Notes: generated by a model not told the origin, from the letters alone. A stretch of 64,000 nt of DNA from Cerioporus squamosus (GCA_022592435.1 JABYQS010000002.1:434001-498000), one strand, 5' to 3'; positions 1 through 11,336 are shown, numbered from the stretch's first letter. Made by a program: numbers and translations.

Positions 1-1285
1 GGACTCTGACTGAGGTCTGAAGAGCCAGCGTCAGCATGGTCAACGCGAGTGCTGCAGGGAATCTCCGTACCCTCCTCCAGAGATGATATTGCCGCGCTGC
101 GCCTCTATCTCTAGATACTCGTCGATGGTCATGGTCGGTAGTCGATGGTCGGCCTGGAAGACCTGCGATTGGAGTCTTGCACGCTCGGTCGCGTTTGAAG
201 GGAGAATCATGAATGGACGCAATGGCTGAACGTAGTGTCAATCTCTGTCGTCATGGCCTGGGGCACAGCAGGCTACCAACCTTTCCCTGGGGGTCCAGGA
301 GCGGACCCTTGCCATCAGGCCCTCCCTTGTTGACAGGCGCGTCCAACTTCCACATATCGTCCTCGGCGCGTTTCTTCGCCTGACGAGGGTCGTCCGAGGG
401 AACTTGCTGAGGTGGGGCAGGGGGCGCATGACGTAGGAGCTCCAACTCTTGGTTGGTACTCTCGAGCTGCGACCGTGCCTCTGCGTAGATGAAGCGAAGG
501 AGGAGTATCAACGTTTCTCGGAGGACTTCCTCCGTGTCCGCGTCGTGCTCTGCAGCGGCATCCGAGGGCTTCTGGGAGGGGTCAGGCAAGACGGAAGCAA
601 TGAGCTCGATGTTCGAGCTGGGTTCAACAGCATTCTGATTTATGCGTTTCCTCACGGCCTGGTCCTTCATGTCAGGATCAGGCGATGGGTTGGTCCTACA
701 CGGTGCGCACCTCAATCCGCGCCTTGATATCCTTCTCCCTCTTGTATTGCTGGATCTTCAGCTCCCTCCGTTTCGCTGGGTCCGTCACCGAGGATGCAGA
801 CCGTCCATAGAGAGCCTTGTCCTCTTCGGTGACGATCTCATAAAGCTCGAGGTAGTGGATGTACGACTCCAGATGCCTCTGCCTGGCTCGGTGAATAGAC
901 TTGGGTATGCACGACAACGCAGGTACGTACCTTCACGCTGCTAACCAGGTCAATCCTCTCCTCTCGATCGGTCGTCCGGACGCGCGACAGTACCTCGGAT
1001 AGTACGTAGGGTACAAGGATGTAGACGAGGTCGCGGGTCGCTATGTCTGCGAGCTGCTCGTTCGCGCTGAAGAGTGAAAGCTTGGCTACTCTGGAGCTGC
1101 ATTGACGCAGGTCAGCGAGAGAGGCTTGAATGAGCTCCTGTGGTACGTTCAGCATGCGCACGGAAGACACTACGCAAGTCCATCTAGCTGACCTGAGTCT
1201 CGTCCTCGATCGTCGGCAGGTTGAGTGCCTTCGATGCAGTTGTAAGAGCGCGGTGGAATAGCGTCGACAGTGGGAGTTCCTCCAT
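1..1285 (-). CDS. TAP42: TAP42/IGBP1-like PP2A regulatory subunit, 3' end outside window
   Basis: TAP42-family protein, which binds type 2A phosphatase catalytic subunits downstream of TOR. Start ATG at 1285 (MEELPLSTLFHRAL). Exons that join in phase: 1285-1193, 1137-931, 878-711, about 664-281, 225-71, then 16-1 running off the edge. Family hallmarks are visible in order: LSLFSANEQLADIATRDL and YILVPYVLSEVL near the N-terminus, a basic helix RRELKIQQYKREKDIKARIE in the middle, and the C-terminal signature LPTMTIDEYLEIE followed by RGNIISGGG. The last visible junction gives SGGGPQSES, as in the family. Each junction uses GT-AG and keeps frame, so the gene looks intact. It is divergent from POT1 with 268 bp between the starts. 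Only the extreme C-terminus is missing from the window. Confidence 0.93.
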
Positions 1286-1553
1286 GTTGGTGGTGGTAGA
1301 AGGTAGAGCTAGTTGGAGATCGGAAGAGGGAAGGACGCAGCAGCACAAGACTGCTACTCGAATATCCTCGAAGTCCTCAGCTGGAAGAGGTCGGGCCGAT
1401 GTACCGGCGCTGTGGACGCGTCAAGACGCGTCGCGCGAGTCGCGACTCACCATCATCATCACGCGTCTGCAACCACTACCCTAGCGTTCCGCTCTATCGC
1501 TCTGCAGCAAACCTCCAGAAGTCCTCGATACTCTTCTCGATGACGAGACTACT
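1286..1553. promoter_or_regulatory. shared divergent promoter TAP42 / POT1
   Basis: The 268 bp between the TAP42 start (leftward) and the POT1 start (rightward) must hold both promoters. I saw no clear TATA element. Confidence 0.5.
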
Positions 1554-4500
1554 ATGACCGGCTTGTCTGAAGTGTTGACACCTAGCAACCCCGAGTTCCA
1601 AACTGCAGTCACCGCCGCGTTCAAGCCAGAAGACAGGAGAGTCGCATGGGAGATCTCTGACAAAGGCACAGACGGCTTGGGATGGATAGGAGGCAAGGTC
1701 TTTGAGAAGAAAACTATCATGGATGGTTGCTGCACGTTCCAGCTGAAGGTCGAGAAGGCATGGCGTGCACCTGTGTCGTTCTCCGCAAACCTCTCGGAGT
1801 ACTTCGACGCTCTTCCTCTCAGGGTGGGAGCAGAAGTGCAGATAGCCAATCGTGGTTTGGAGTTGGAGGACGTAGACGCACCTCCAACGAAGTTGGTGCT
1901 GAAGAAGAGGTTCGTATGGCGGGAAGGGCTGGTGATACATGTCAAGTCGAAGGCGGGAGAGGTGTTCTTAGACACTTTTGCAGGTGAGTACGGACCCCCA
2001 TGAACAGAACTTTACTACAAGTGCTGCACCTTCGTAGCACATACACGGAAGGATGCACCGTCTGCCTCACCTGGCCCTTCTGTCATGGGTACTCGTGGTG
2101 CCAGTCCTTCCATGGTTCCAAGGAAGCGCAAGAGGACTCCTCCGCCACCTGTTCACCAACCCCCGGCTGCCCCTACCACTGCTGGGCCGAGTCCGGAACA
2201 GTTGTCAGGTGCGCAGTAGATACAAAGCTTACCTTGATATCTCGCTAATTGACCACGCAGCAGCCACAGTGCAATTGACTGAGAACGCCCCTGCTCCCCC
2301 GCCGCCAGACAGCATGCTGCTTGACCCACCAGAGGAACAGGCAGCGGATGAACTGAAGCAGGCGAATACTGGGTCCGACTCGCAGAATCCGCAGAGTTTA
2401 CCCTCGCCACCACCGGAGGTGGATGGCATCACCGAGGCACAGGTAACAGGGCATCCGCGCACCTCCCCAGGTGGTGACACCACCGATTCCCGTCAAGAAG
2501 CCGTCCCCACGACCACAGAAGAGCCACCTCAACCCCAGGAAGTTGCTCCGCAGGAGCCTTGTCGCTCGCGGTCCCCCTCACGTCCTTCTGCAGGCAGAGC
2601 GGAGAAGAAGACGAAACAAAGATGGGAAGTTCAAACCGCTGAGACTGCCGAGCTTCCTATTGGCAAACGTGGGGCAAATCATGCGCGAAACCGCAAGAAG
2701 GCCTTGAGAAAACAGAAAAGCCATGCGACCTCAGCAGCAGGGCCCGAGGCAGAATCTCGAGCGCAGAGTGCAGATGTCGACGATGACGAGCAGCTTTGGG
2801 CCGCGGCTGAAGAAGATATCCCGGACGAGTTGCTCAATGGAGACGCTTGGCAACAGCTGAAGGCTCCTGAGATTGGAGCAGTCGACGAACCTGTAGCCGT
2901 AGCTGCAACCGAAGGTGAACGACAGCCGCGGCATGAGGCACCTGAACCCAGACAGAGCTCTGTCTCCCGTGTTGCCAAGGAGGAGAAGGAGGACCCGGTC
3001 GCTTCCCTTCGCAAGTCCTGCACCACACGCTTTGTGAGTCTTGCGCACGGTAATATGATGAATATGATCTCACTTATTAGCGCAGGGTACATATATCCCA
3101 TTGATAGACGTACAGGCGAGATCCAGAGGCCATATTATGGGAGTCGTCACCGCGCCCCCTGAGGAGAAGTCGACGACCACAGGCGGTTAGTGTCTCCTTT
3201 TCTCTTCTCGTAATTGATGCGGCGGTTGATAGCGGTCCAGAGTATATGGCTTCCTTCACTTTGTTAGATCCGACAAATCTCGCCAGTAATGGGTTGAGTG
3301 TCACCTTGTTCAACAAGACTGAGAGGTCATTCCCGGATCCAGAGCCCTGGCGACATCCTGCTTTTGCGCAACATTGCCGTAAGTCATCAACTCTCGGGTG
3401 TCGTGCCGAATCTCACAAGCCGCCTCAGGGTGATTCATACGGGGCAGTCGGCGCATCGTTCAAGGCCTGGTCATGGGCTGTGTTCCACGTCAAGACGGGC
3501 AAAGTTACTACAGCTCCCGCCAACACTCCCCGCCATCTCAAGGCTGACACGATCGAACTTCAGCGTTGTCTGCGCCTGGGAGATTGGTGGCGAGACGTTG
3601 CATCCAGTGCCCATTCATTCGGTATCGATCCAGCACCACTGATATCAACCAAACGCACCCGGGATCATAAGCTGATGTCGGAGGTCGAGCCTCTGGAATA
3701 CTTCGATTGCACTGTCGAGGTGAGTCTTTTGGCGATGTCCACTAGAACAACGCTGATGGTGTAGCTCGCAGGTTCTGCACGGCTTCCAGAATAACAACAG
3801 CGTGCACGACGTGTACATGCTCTTCGTTACCGACTACACCCGCCATCAGTGCATGCCGCCGACGCACGGCTCCTGGTGCCCCCCAAAGCTTGCAGAGGTG
3901 GTCCTCCCGGTCGAGCTGTGGGAAAGTGCGGCTGCTCGGGGGCCGACTATGAAGGCTGGAGAGTTCTACTCCATGCGCAACATCAAGCTCAAATGGGGCG
4001 GGTCCGGGTACCTGGAAGGCAAGATGGTGGAGGGCCAGAAGATCACCAAGCTCGATGAAGATCAGCTCGAGGGCGAGCCGCATCTCGTCGAACTCCTGAA
4101 GTGCGTGCCTTCTCTGTTCGTTCTCTATTCCCCCGTCATGCCGATGCTCAACCTGGTTCAGGCGGAAGAAGGAGTGGGAAGGAAAGGCAAACCGGGACGG
4201 GGGTGGACACGAGTGGCCCCACCAGCTCGTGGAGGAGGCTGAGAAGGACCGGCACTTCAACTGCACAGTCGAGGTACGATATTCGCCCTCCTACTCTGAC
4301 AACAGCACCTCATACTTCCGCCAGGTCGTCCACGTCTCTCCTAAAGATGATTCCCTCTACCTCTACGTCACTGACTACACCTCCCGCCCTGACCTCGTCA
4401 CGGTCTCGCCATCCATCGTCACTCCGACCGCCTCTGCCGACCGGATCGTGCGCATCTCGCTGCACGACTCGCAGGTCGAGACAGCGAAGAACCTCGAGGT

Positions 4501-5572
4501 CGGAGACCTCGTGTCCATACGGAAGCTCCGCCTGCGCTCGACGGGCGGCGAGAGTAGCGTTCATGGGCGTCTGGGCGGGGACGAGAGGCTGATCACGAAG
4601 CTCAACCCGAACTCGACGAAGAACGCCGAGCTGCGGGCCTTGCTCAGGTACGTGGGCGAGTCAGATGAAGAATGCAAACGCCGATACTCACTTCGGCGTA
4701 AGACGAAAGGCAGAGTTGGAGGCTGCTCAGTCCAAGGCCAGGCCGAACAAGAAGGCCAAGGAAGCCCGCGCCGCACGCCAGGCCAAGGCAACGGAGGCGA
4801 CAACAGGAAGGCGCACCACACCGTCAGAGCCGTCCGTCAAGACCAAAGGCAAGGGCAAGGCCGTACCGAAAGCAGAGCAATACGTCTCCCTCGACGACGT
4901 GAAGGCCAGCGACGCTTGCCCCAGCGTCTACCGCGTGCAAGCGCGCGTGGTCGACTTCTTCCCCGACAATCTGCGCGACTGCACGGTGCTGCGGTGCACG
5001 TCCTGCAACGAAACGTACGTCCCAACTCCCTTCCTCCCTCTTCTTTGGGCCTCGCGAAAACAGACGTCGATGATGATAAAACTCGGGCACGCAGGATACC
5101 GAAGATGCGGCGGATGTGCACGAAGTGCGACGACGCGATGGAGGACGAGTCGTTCGCACGCGCGTTCTATCAGCTGTGCTTCCGGATCGCGGACGAGGAC
5201 GGCACGACGCTCGACGTCTCCGTCTCAGACAAAAGGGTGGGTCGTCCCTCTGCCTCACAAGTCTGGCAAGGCGCTAACGATGCCGCGCCGAAGCAGTGCT
5301 CCGTGCTGAGAGACCTCGAGCCAGATGACGTTTACGAAGACGAGGGCGCGTTCGATATGCTCGTCGCACGAGTGCGGCCGCTCCTTGGGGACCTGCTCGA
5401 GGTGTCTGACGGGGAGGCGCGGCGGCGTCCGGTGTCTGAGGACGATGAAGGTTCTGGCGGTCCACTGCTCGACTTGACGATAGGGAGCTGGTTGCCTGAA
5501 GGCGAGCCTGACAGCGCGGACTCCCGCGCATACATCGTCTTGGACCATTCTGAGTGCGACGTGGACGCGTGA
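1554..5572 (+). CDS. POT1: POT1-like telomere single-strand-binding protein with duplicated OB2 and one frame break
   Basis: Telomere-end-binding shelterin-type protein. Twelve exons: 1554-1983, 2038-2208, 2261-3033, 3086-3185, 3241-3378, about 3429-3719, 3772-4100, 4162-4273, 4325-4647, 4703-5014, 5095-5236, 5297-5572, giving about 1131 residues. Order: a long low-complexity N-terminus; an OB1/Telo_bind domain (GTYIPLIDVQARSRGHIMG, then LLDPTNLASNGLSVTLF and PGDILLLRNIA); an OB2/POT1PC domain from YFDCTVE; a second copy of that domain from HFNCTVE; then a C-terminal OB with a compact zinc motif CTSC...CTKC. All phases agree except exon 5, where the sense of the conserved OB1 strand requires removing one base around 3342-3349. 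Either an assembly indel or a real lesion is possible. The domain match is convincing; the frame break makes functionality uncertain. Confidence 0.88.
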
Positions 5573-5774
5573 CGGACGATGTTGGTGCGGTCTATCTTGG
5601 AGTCATTATCTGCTGTTTATTTTGTAACATGTGTTCTGTAGCCCTGAGATTGGTACTTATTTCCGTTCATGCATGTATTCAGCGCATATACCCGCACGCA
5701 GACAACTTGAGAGGGTCACATTCGCCAGAAAGAGACTGCACATCTCGTACGGTCATAGCACAGTTCATAGCCGT

Positions 5775-6984
5775 TCACTCCGGTCTGCACACAACGATCG
5801 ACCAAGCCTCCAGCAATCCGACCTCAACCAGCGCCGCCTCCCAAACGGTACAAAGTCTCTCCTCGACCCACGCCTCCATGCCCCACTCGCGCACAAACTG
5901 CGTCCTCACGCCCGCATCCTGTTCCAGTCCATCCACATAACCGTGCATGAACTCGGCGTACTCCCGCGACACGTTCTGCACGACCTCCACTCTGACCGGG
6001 GCGCGGCCGGACTTGAGCATGTCGATGACCTGCGTGAGGGACGTCCTGAGCGGGGTCGCTGAGCGCTGCACAGGCTTCGCGCAAGAACCAGAAGGAACAC
6101 GAGAAGGAGAGGGCGTCGCCTTGCGGGGCAGGAACGGGAGCGAGGCGATGCGGGCTTGGTGCTGCGTGGCCGTGCTGGCGAGGGTCGTGAGCCCGAGCAT
6201 GAGGAAGGCGCCAGGTGCGAGCGTAGCCTTGAGTTGTTCGAGGTGCGAGGGGAGCTGTGCGGGATGGACGCAGTCGAGAGAGACGCTGGGCATGTCCTGG
6301 TGGAAGACGTGCAGGAAGAGCGAGCAGCACGGAGCAGACCCCGGACGGACACCTTCAATGTGTGCGTGGGGACCGGGGGCTGTCGGAGGACGTGCCAGAT
6401 CGTTGAGATTCCTGTGCGAAGGACGCATACAAGGACTTACTCGGTTGAACAGACTGGGGGAGAGCCGGGTTCAGTACACTCTTCGTTCAAACAAGCGTGG
6501 TCACTCACCGAGATGGCAGAGATTGTGCATTTCATGCGCCGATCCTGGACGCTGCGACTTGCCCAACGACCATCGACGCTGAAAGTAAAAGACATGCTGG
6601 GGTCCGTATCCGTAGCCAGGGCACCTCTGAACAACAGAGGTGTAGGCTTTCCAGGAGAGCAGCGGCGCGGTAGGCGAGGTTGACGTACTGGCGCGGCCAG
6701 ACAGATTGAGTGGGCGTGATGATGGTGAGCAATGCGTGGAGGATCTTCCTTGCACGGGCGATTCGCGCAGGATTCCGGAGAAGCGACCGCGGTGAGAGCC
6801 GGAGCAGCAGCAGAAAGCATAGGAACAGGACTGCAAGGCCGAGGAAGAAGCTGCGAACAGAGACCTTGGTGTGAGCCAGTGCACTCTCCAAGCGATGCGT
6901 GAGTTGATGCAGCAAGTCTGTCTCCACGGCGGAGTCGAAGAAGTGGCCAGAGACGTCGTGGTAGAGCATGTCCAGTTTCGACAT
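5775..6984 (-). CDS. putative single-pass membrane protein of unknown function
   Basis: I do not recognise the family. Likely start ATG at 6984 (MSKLDMLYHDVSGHFFD); an in-frame TGA lies a short way upstream. A strongly hydrophobic segment near residues 47-66 (VRSFFLGLAVLFLCFLLLLR) flanked by basic residues suggests one membrane span. After an intron with acceptor TTTCAG the frame continues as RRWSLGKSQRPGSAHEMHN to a donor after 6509. The frame resumes near 6379 (PGPHAHIEGVRPG) and stays open to a stop at 5775, ending with a helical region rich in E, V and W. The 6508-6380 intron is my best join; its exact exons are uncertain. The gene converges with POT1 and is divergent from HSF, 220 bp apart. 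A fragment of a larger regulator cannot be excluded. Confidence 0.5.
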
Positions 6985-7204
6985 CGCCAGCTGTCTGCAC
7001 ACGAGGAGACCTTGGCGGATGGTGGCGGGACGAGGTCAAGGCCAAGCGCCAGAGACGGCGGACCGAAGGCCGACGGTGAGCTAAGCTGTGAGCTCACTCG
7101 TAGGCTCAGTACAGCTCAGTCCGACTCCCTCGTCTCGCGCTCTGCCACCGTCAGTCCCCGTGCGACATCGATCCGCCTGTACTGGGTCTGGTACTCAGCC
7201 CTGC

Positions 7205-9250
7205 ATGTCGCAAGCCACCCAGGTCGCTATCGCCGGCCCAAGCGCTCTCGTTAACCCCCAATCCACCACCAGAACAAGCGTCCCTCGCTTCCTCCTCAAG
7301 CTCTATGAGTCAGTCCTATCTGTCTCCTTCCGTCGTCCGCCTTCTGACCCCGTTCTGCTGCAGAATCCTCAGTGACCCCGGGAATGAGCACCTCATCAAA
7401 TGGTCGGACGCAGGAGACTCGTTCTACAGTACGTACCCCTCTTACTAAACCTCGCTCACCAGTTCATTTCGAGCAATCGGCCAGTCTTCAACCAGGAACG
7501 CTTCGCGCGTGAGGTGCTCGGGAAGTGGTTCAAGCACCAGAACTTCTCGTCCTTCGTCCGCCAGCTCAACCTCTATGGCTTCCGCAAGATCTCCGCCCTC
7601 CAGCAGGGCCTCCTGCGCATGGACAACGAGGCCGAAACCATCCAGTTCGCACACCCATACTTCCACCGCGGCCAGCCCGACCTCCTTGCTCTCATCAGCG
7701 CAAGCGGCATCCTCCGAATCACGCTGAAGATGGCCCCCTAGGTCTCCTCCAGGCCCCGCCATCCCAGGACAGCAAGGGGCAGTCTCAGGCCGTGGACGTG
7801 CGATCGATTGTAGAGGGCATCAATGCCATCCGCCGCCAGCAGCAGGCCATCACCGCGGACTTGAGCGCGCTCAAGCAGTCAAACGACGCACTGTGGAAGG
7901 AGGCTATAGAGGCGAGAGAGAGGCATGCGAAACATGAAGACACCATCAACCGTATACTCAAGTTCCTGGCAGGGCTGTTTGGGAGGGTCTTGCAAGGACA
8001 CGAACAGAACCAGCCGCATGAGGAGACCAAGTCAGCGCCCCCAAGGCGATTGCTGATTGGGGATGGTCGGCCGAGCCACAGCGAGGGTGCAGGTTACTTT
8101 GACCACGCCGGCGACTTTGAAGGAAACAGCGATGCAGCGAGTAGAGAGCATACGCCTTTCTCAGTCGGTGAGTGATATTTGTATCTGCTACAAGACGTGG
8201 TGCCGGGTGACCAACCTCGCCCCAGCTTCTGAGCGGTTCGCGACTGTCGAGACGCCTTCGGTTCCGAACGACTCCCCTGCTATGACCGCAAAGGACATTT
8301 CCCAATCCAAATCTCCTCCCAAACCGGTCAAGTCCGAGCTCCTCGATGTCTCATCAACAAACGCTTCCAACCCACAACCCGCCCCGCGTACCTCCGCTGC
8401 CCCCGCACCCGCGGCGGTTGATTACGATGCGCGCAACCCCGACTCAATGTGGCAAGCAGCTCTGCAGCAAATGATGAGCTCACCATCCCACTTCCAGCGC
8501 GTTATGCAGACATTCGCCAACGCGCAGCCATACAATCTCTCCACAGACACGGCCGTGGGCATCCAGGCGCCCCTGCCTCCTGTCGCCCCCTCCGCACAAC
8601 AACTCACCTACCCCGCCCTCGCGTACGCCGCCCAACAGCAACCCCAGTTTCCCGCAACAGTGCCCGCAAGCAACAACAACGCCATTCGCGATCCCCTGTC
8701 CCTTGCCCCGGCTGCTCCACCAGGGCCCCAGGACGCCGCGCTGCGCGGCCAGTCGGACCGCCTCAACAAAGCCTACCACAATGCGTCCGAGATCAACGCG
8801 GACATGGACGCGCTCCAGTCGAACATCCACACCCTCATCCGCGACATGGGCCTCGACCCGAACAACCCCTCCTTCCCGCCCGTCGGGAACCCGAACCCGA
8901 CCCTCGGCCACAACAACAACAACAACAACAACAACAGCGCACTACCCGCAGGCTCCTCGGGCGCGCTCGAGCAGGAGCCGTGGTCCTTCGACTCGTGGCT
9001 GAGCCAGGTAAACAGTGCGGGGCTGCCCGACCTGGCGTACCCTTCCACCCCCGGGAAGGAGGGCGAGGACTTTTCTGCGTTCTTAGATATTCCGGCGTTT
9101 GACGCTCCGCCGTCGGCCGGTGCGCAGGCATCTGCACCTGTCCCTGGGAGTGCTCCTGCTCCTGCGGGTCTCTCGCCTTCAGGCGTGAAGCGCAAGCTCG
9201 AAGTTGTGGACATTCCGGAGGCCCCGCCCGCGACGAAGAAGAGGGGATGA
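7205..9250 (+). CDS. HSF1: heat shock transcription factor (HSF), one frame break
   Basis: Trimeric transcription factor that activates heat-shock genes. Exons 7205-7308, 7364-7428, 7485-8167 and 8226-9250, about 625 residues if the frame is repaired. The DNA-binding domain is clear (VPRFLLKLYE, then IKWSDAGDSFYIFNQERFA, then FKHQNFSSFVRQLNLYGFRK, then FAHPYFHRGQPDLLALI). It is followed by the heptad HR-A/B region (VDVRSIVEGINAIRRQQQAI and onward) and a Pro/Gln/Asn-rich C-terminus with a poly-Asn tract, ending in a basic patch VKRKLEVV...KKRG. Directly after DLLALI the family has QRKR; here QRKR lies in the next frame, so one base appears missing between 7696 and 7697. As written the protein would stop at the TAG at 7739-7741. 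Exon phases on both sides fit only if one base is added. Confidence 0.88.
8911..8937 (+). repeat. CAA trinucleotide tract inside HSF
   Basis: About eight consecutive CAA units followed by CAG. In the HSF frame they encode a run of Asn, a typical slippage-prone low-complexity tract in the activation region. Confidence 0.9.
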
Positions 9251-9484
9251 ACATGCTGTATTATCACTGCCGACGACGATGAACGCTCGGGGCTCCGTTC
9301 TTCGTCATGCATGCTATCTGCATCTACATTGCTATGGCGTTGTACATTAGTGTATTTGTAGGCTAATTCTGCGGAATGGACAGGTCATTGCTAGTGCACC
9401 TCCGACTCGGACGGTCCGGCGGTGTCTTCCCCCAACTGCTTCTCCACACTCATATCGTGATGACAAACTGCACCTCGGAGGGTC

Positions 9485-10753
9485 TCACTCTTCACCGTTA
9501 TTGTCGAGGCATCCGCTGTCGACTGCCCACATCCGATCCAGCCACTCTTGGTCCAGTTCCGCGGTGATGAGAGCCCCCGGTGTGGCACCTTTGGGCCACG
9601 GTACTCCACTCGAGAGGCTCTGCGGGTAGCGAGGCTCGCCAACGCGACCGGCCCAGTCAAAGCGCAGCAGAGACACGCTCCCGTCCTCTGCCAGCAGGAC
9701 GTTCCGCCACCGCACGTCCCCATGCACGAACCCGCGCTTGTGGAGCACATCGACGGCGTACTGGACCTTCTCGCGTGCACCCGCCGCCTCCTGGCACGTC
9801 GAGACGTGGCTGCCCGCGCCATTGAAGGTGCTCACGACCATCTTCACCGCTCCAGGCCCGGGGGCCGACGACGGCAGCCTGAGGATACTCCGGATACAGC
9901 GCTCCACAGTAGAGCAGCTCGGGGGCGAGTCCGTCCGCCGCTATCGCCCTGTGGGACGAACTTGACGAGGACGAAGCGCTGTACGCCCGCGATGGCGCAG
10001 ACGGCCATGTAGGAGCGGCCCTCTGAGCCGTACTCCCGCAGGTAGCTGAGCGTGACTGGGGTGCCGTCGTGCGTGGTGAAGCGAGAGGGGGACGGGAAGA
10101 ACTCGTCTCGGCCGTCGAAGTCATCGCTCTGTCCTTGAAGGTACCATGTGCGCAGCGAGTTGACTCCTGCGATCAACGCATCGACCAAGGCGGCCGGAGA
10201 TACTTCAAGATGCTGTCCACCGCCGGTCGGGACGGGGTTGGAGGACGTAGAAGCAAGCAGCTCGAACAGCCACCGACGACCGGTATAGACGCATCCGTAG
10301 ACCTGAATCTGTGTTTGAGTATGCCGGACGACGAGTGATGGACAGGTGCCAGAGTAGTGCAGGCAGGCGGGCTATGAATAAGTATTGTCTCAATTCATAT
10401 CCCCTGCAGTGGGCCTTGAGGCCTGAGGGAGAGAGGTGAAGAGATGTACATACATGAGCTCGAGCCTCCCATAGTCTGGCCATATAGATACGGTCAGTGA
10501 AGAGATCTTCCGGGCTCTCCTCGAAGATGAGGGCGGGGACGTGGAACGGGCCGGGAGAGTTGGGATCGCCCGGACATTGCGTGTAGTCCATCGCTTTGAC
10601 GGGAATGCCGTCGTCGACACACTCCAGCTTGCACGTCGTCAGCTGTGCAATCCTGTCACGCATATCCTCAGGAGATATCATTGTCGACGAGCAGTCGTTA
10701 CGGGGAGCGCCGAAGAGATGCGAGAGGAACGCGGCGAGAGGGGGTGCATGCAT
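9485..10753 (-). pseudogene. decayed fungal protein-kinase-like gene (HGDxRxxN / FDWAG family)
   Basis: Related to the expanded protein-kinase-like family of Agaricomycetes. Putative start at 10753 (MHAPPLAAFLSHLFG). A middle part reads VYGCVYTGRRWLFELLAST and SYMAVCAIAGVQRFVLVKF (the VxK strand). Further on come HRAIAADGLAPELLYCGAL, then PGPGAVKMVVSTFNGAG, the catalytic-loop-like GFVHGDVRWRNVLL, and LLRFDWAGRVGEPRYP. These blocks lie in three different frames: one shift falls right after VKFVP (9955-9945), where several residues expected before HRA are also missing, and a second near 9885-9878. No intron can explain such close shifts. I therefore call a pseudogene, although two assembly indels plus a small deletion would look the same. 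The gene is convergent with HSF. Confidence 0.6.
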
Positions 10754-11027
10754 CAAGACAGATGGCGGGGACCGCTTAAGGTCCTCCGACCGCTTGAACG
10801 CATGCCTGGCCGGGATGCAACCTGGACATGCAGCTCGCAGCGATGTAGTACTCTGAATTTTGTTCATGAGAACAGGACACCGGCTGACCAGTCTGCGATG
10901 CGATGTACCTTTTGTCCCCACAACAAAGTGCACGCACGACGTGTCCGCAATATAAGTAGTCCGCAAAGTGCGATATTGGGAAGAATAAGTCCAAAGGGCG
11001 GCGTACCTCAGAGAGGGCTAATCCAAC

Positions 11028-11336
11028 ACGATCGGCCAGAGTTGCTCGAGGTTCCACTGGTACCGACTCCCGGTATTGTCCTGGATTCGCCGTTGGCCAT
11101 CAATGTTCAGACGCGCCATACATATCGCGCACCGCGTCGCTTACCAGTTGATAAAAATGAAGGTGACGCTCTTTGACTGTCTCCGGGAGGCTACGGGCGA
11201 GGCATTCATCGTAGAATTTCTCGCGGACATTCGTCAGGAGCCAGTTGCGGGAGACAGTGCACGTCCATATACACGGGGAGTCCAACAGGTCACGATAGAC
11301 ATTGACAGTCACCCACCCAATGCGGGAACCGTCCAT
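11028..11336 (-). CDS. small possible gene or remnant, unknown
   Basis: An ATG at 11336 opens MDGSRIGWVTVNVYRDLL and continues through a charged helical stretch (NVREKFYDECLARSLPETVK) to VSDAVR. Protein-like sequence then continues in another frame as MARLNIDGQRRIQDNTGSR and ends at the stop 11030-11028. The shift lies near 11118 and may be an indel or a sign of decay. No family recognised. It lies on the same strand between the kinase-like pseudogene and the F-box-like gene. Confidence 0.25.

Noticed and set aside
3298..3340. A 43-nt intron in POT1 exon 5 that would restore frame
   Set aside because: It would remove VTLFNKTERSFPDPE, which matches a core OB1 strand; the intron is also shorter than others here. 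A one-base error is simpler.
6412..6508. A 13-nt micro-exon (6453-6441) in the membrane-protein gene
   Set aside because: It would leave a 29-nt downstream intron, too short for this genome. A single 129-nt intron to the acceptor at 6380 gives the same frame.
8449..9312. Long open frames overlapping the HSF C-terminus on both strands
   Set aside because: Shadow frames caused by high GC and repeats; the HSF frame alone has family support.
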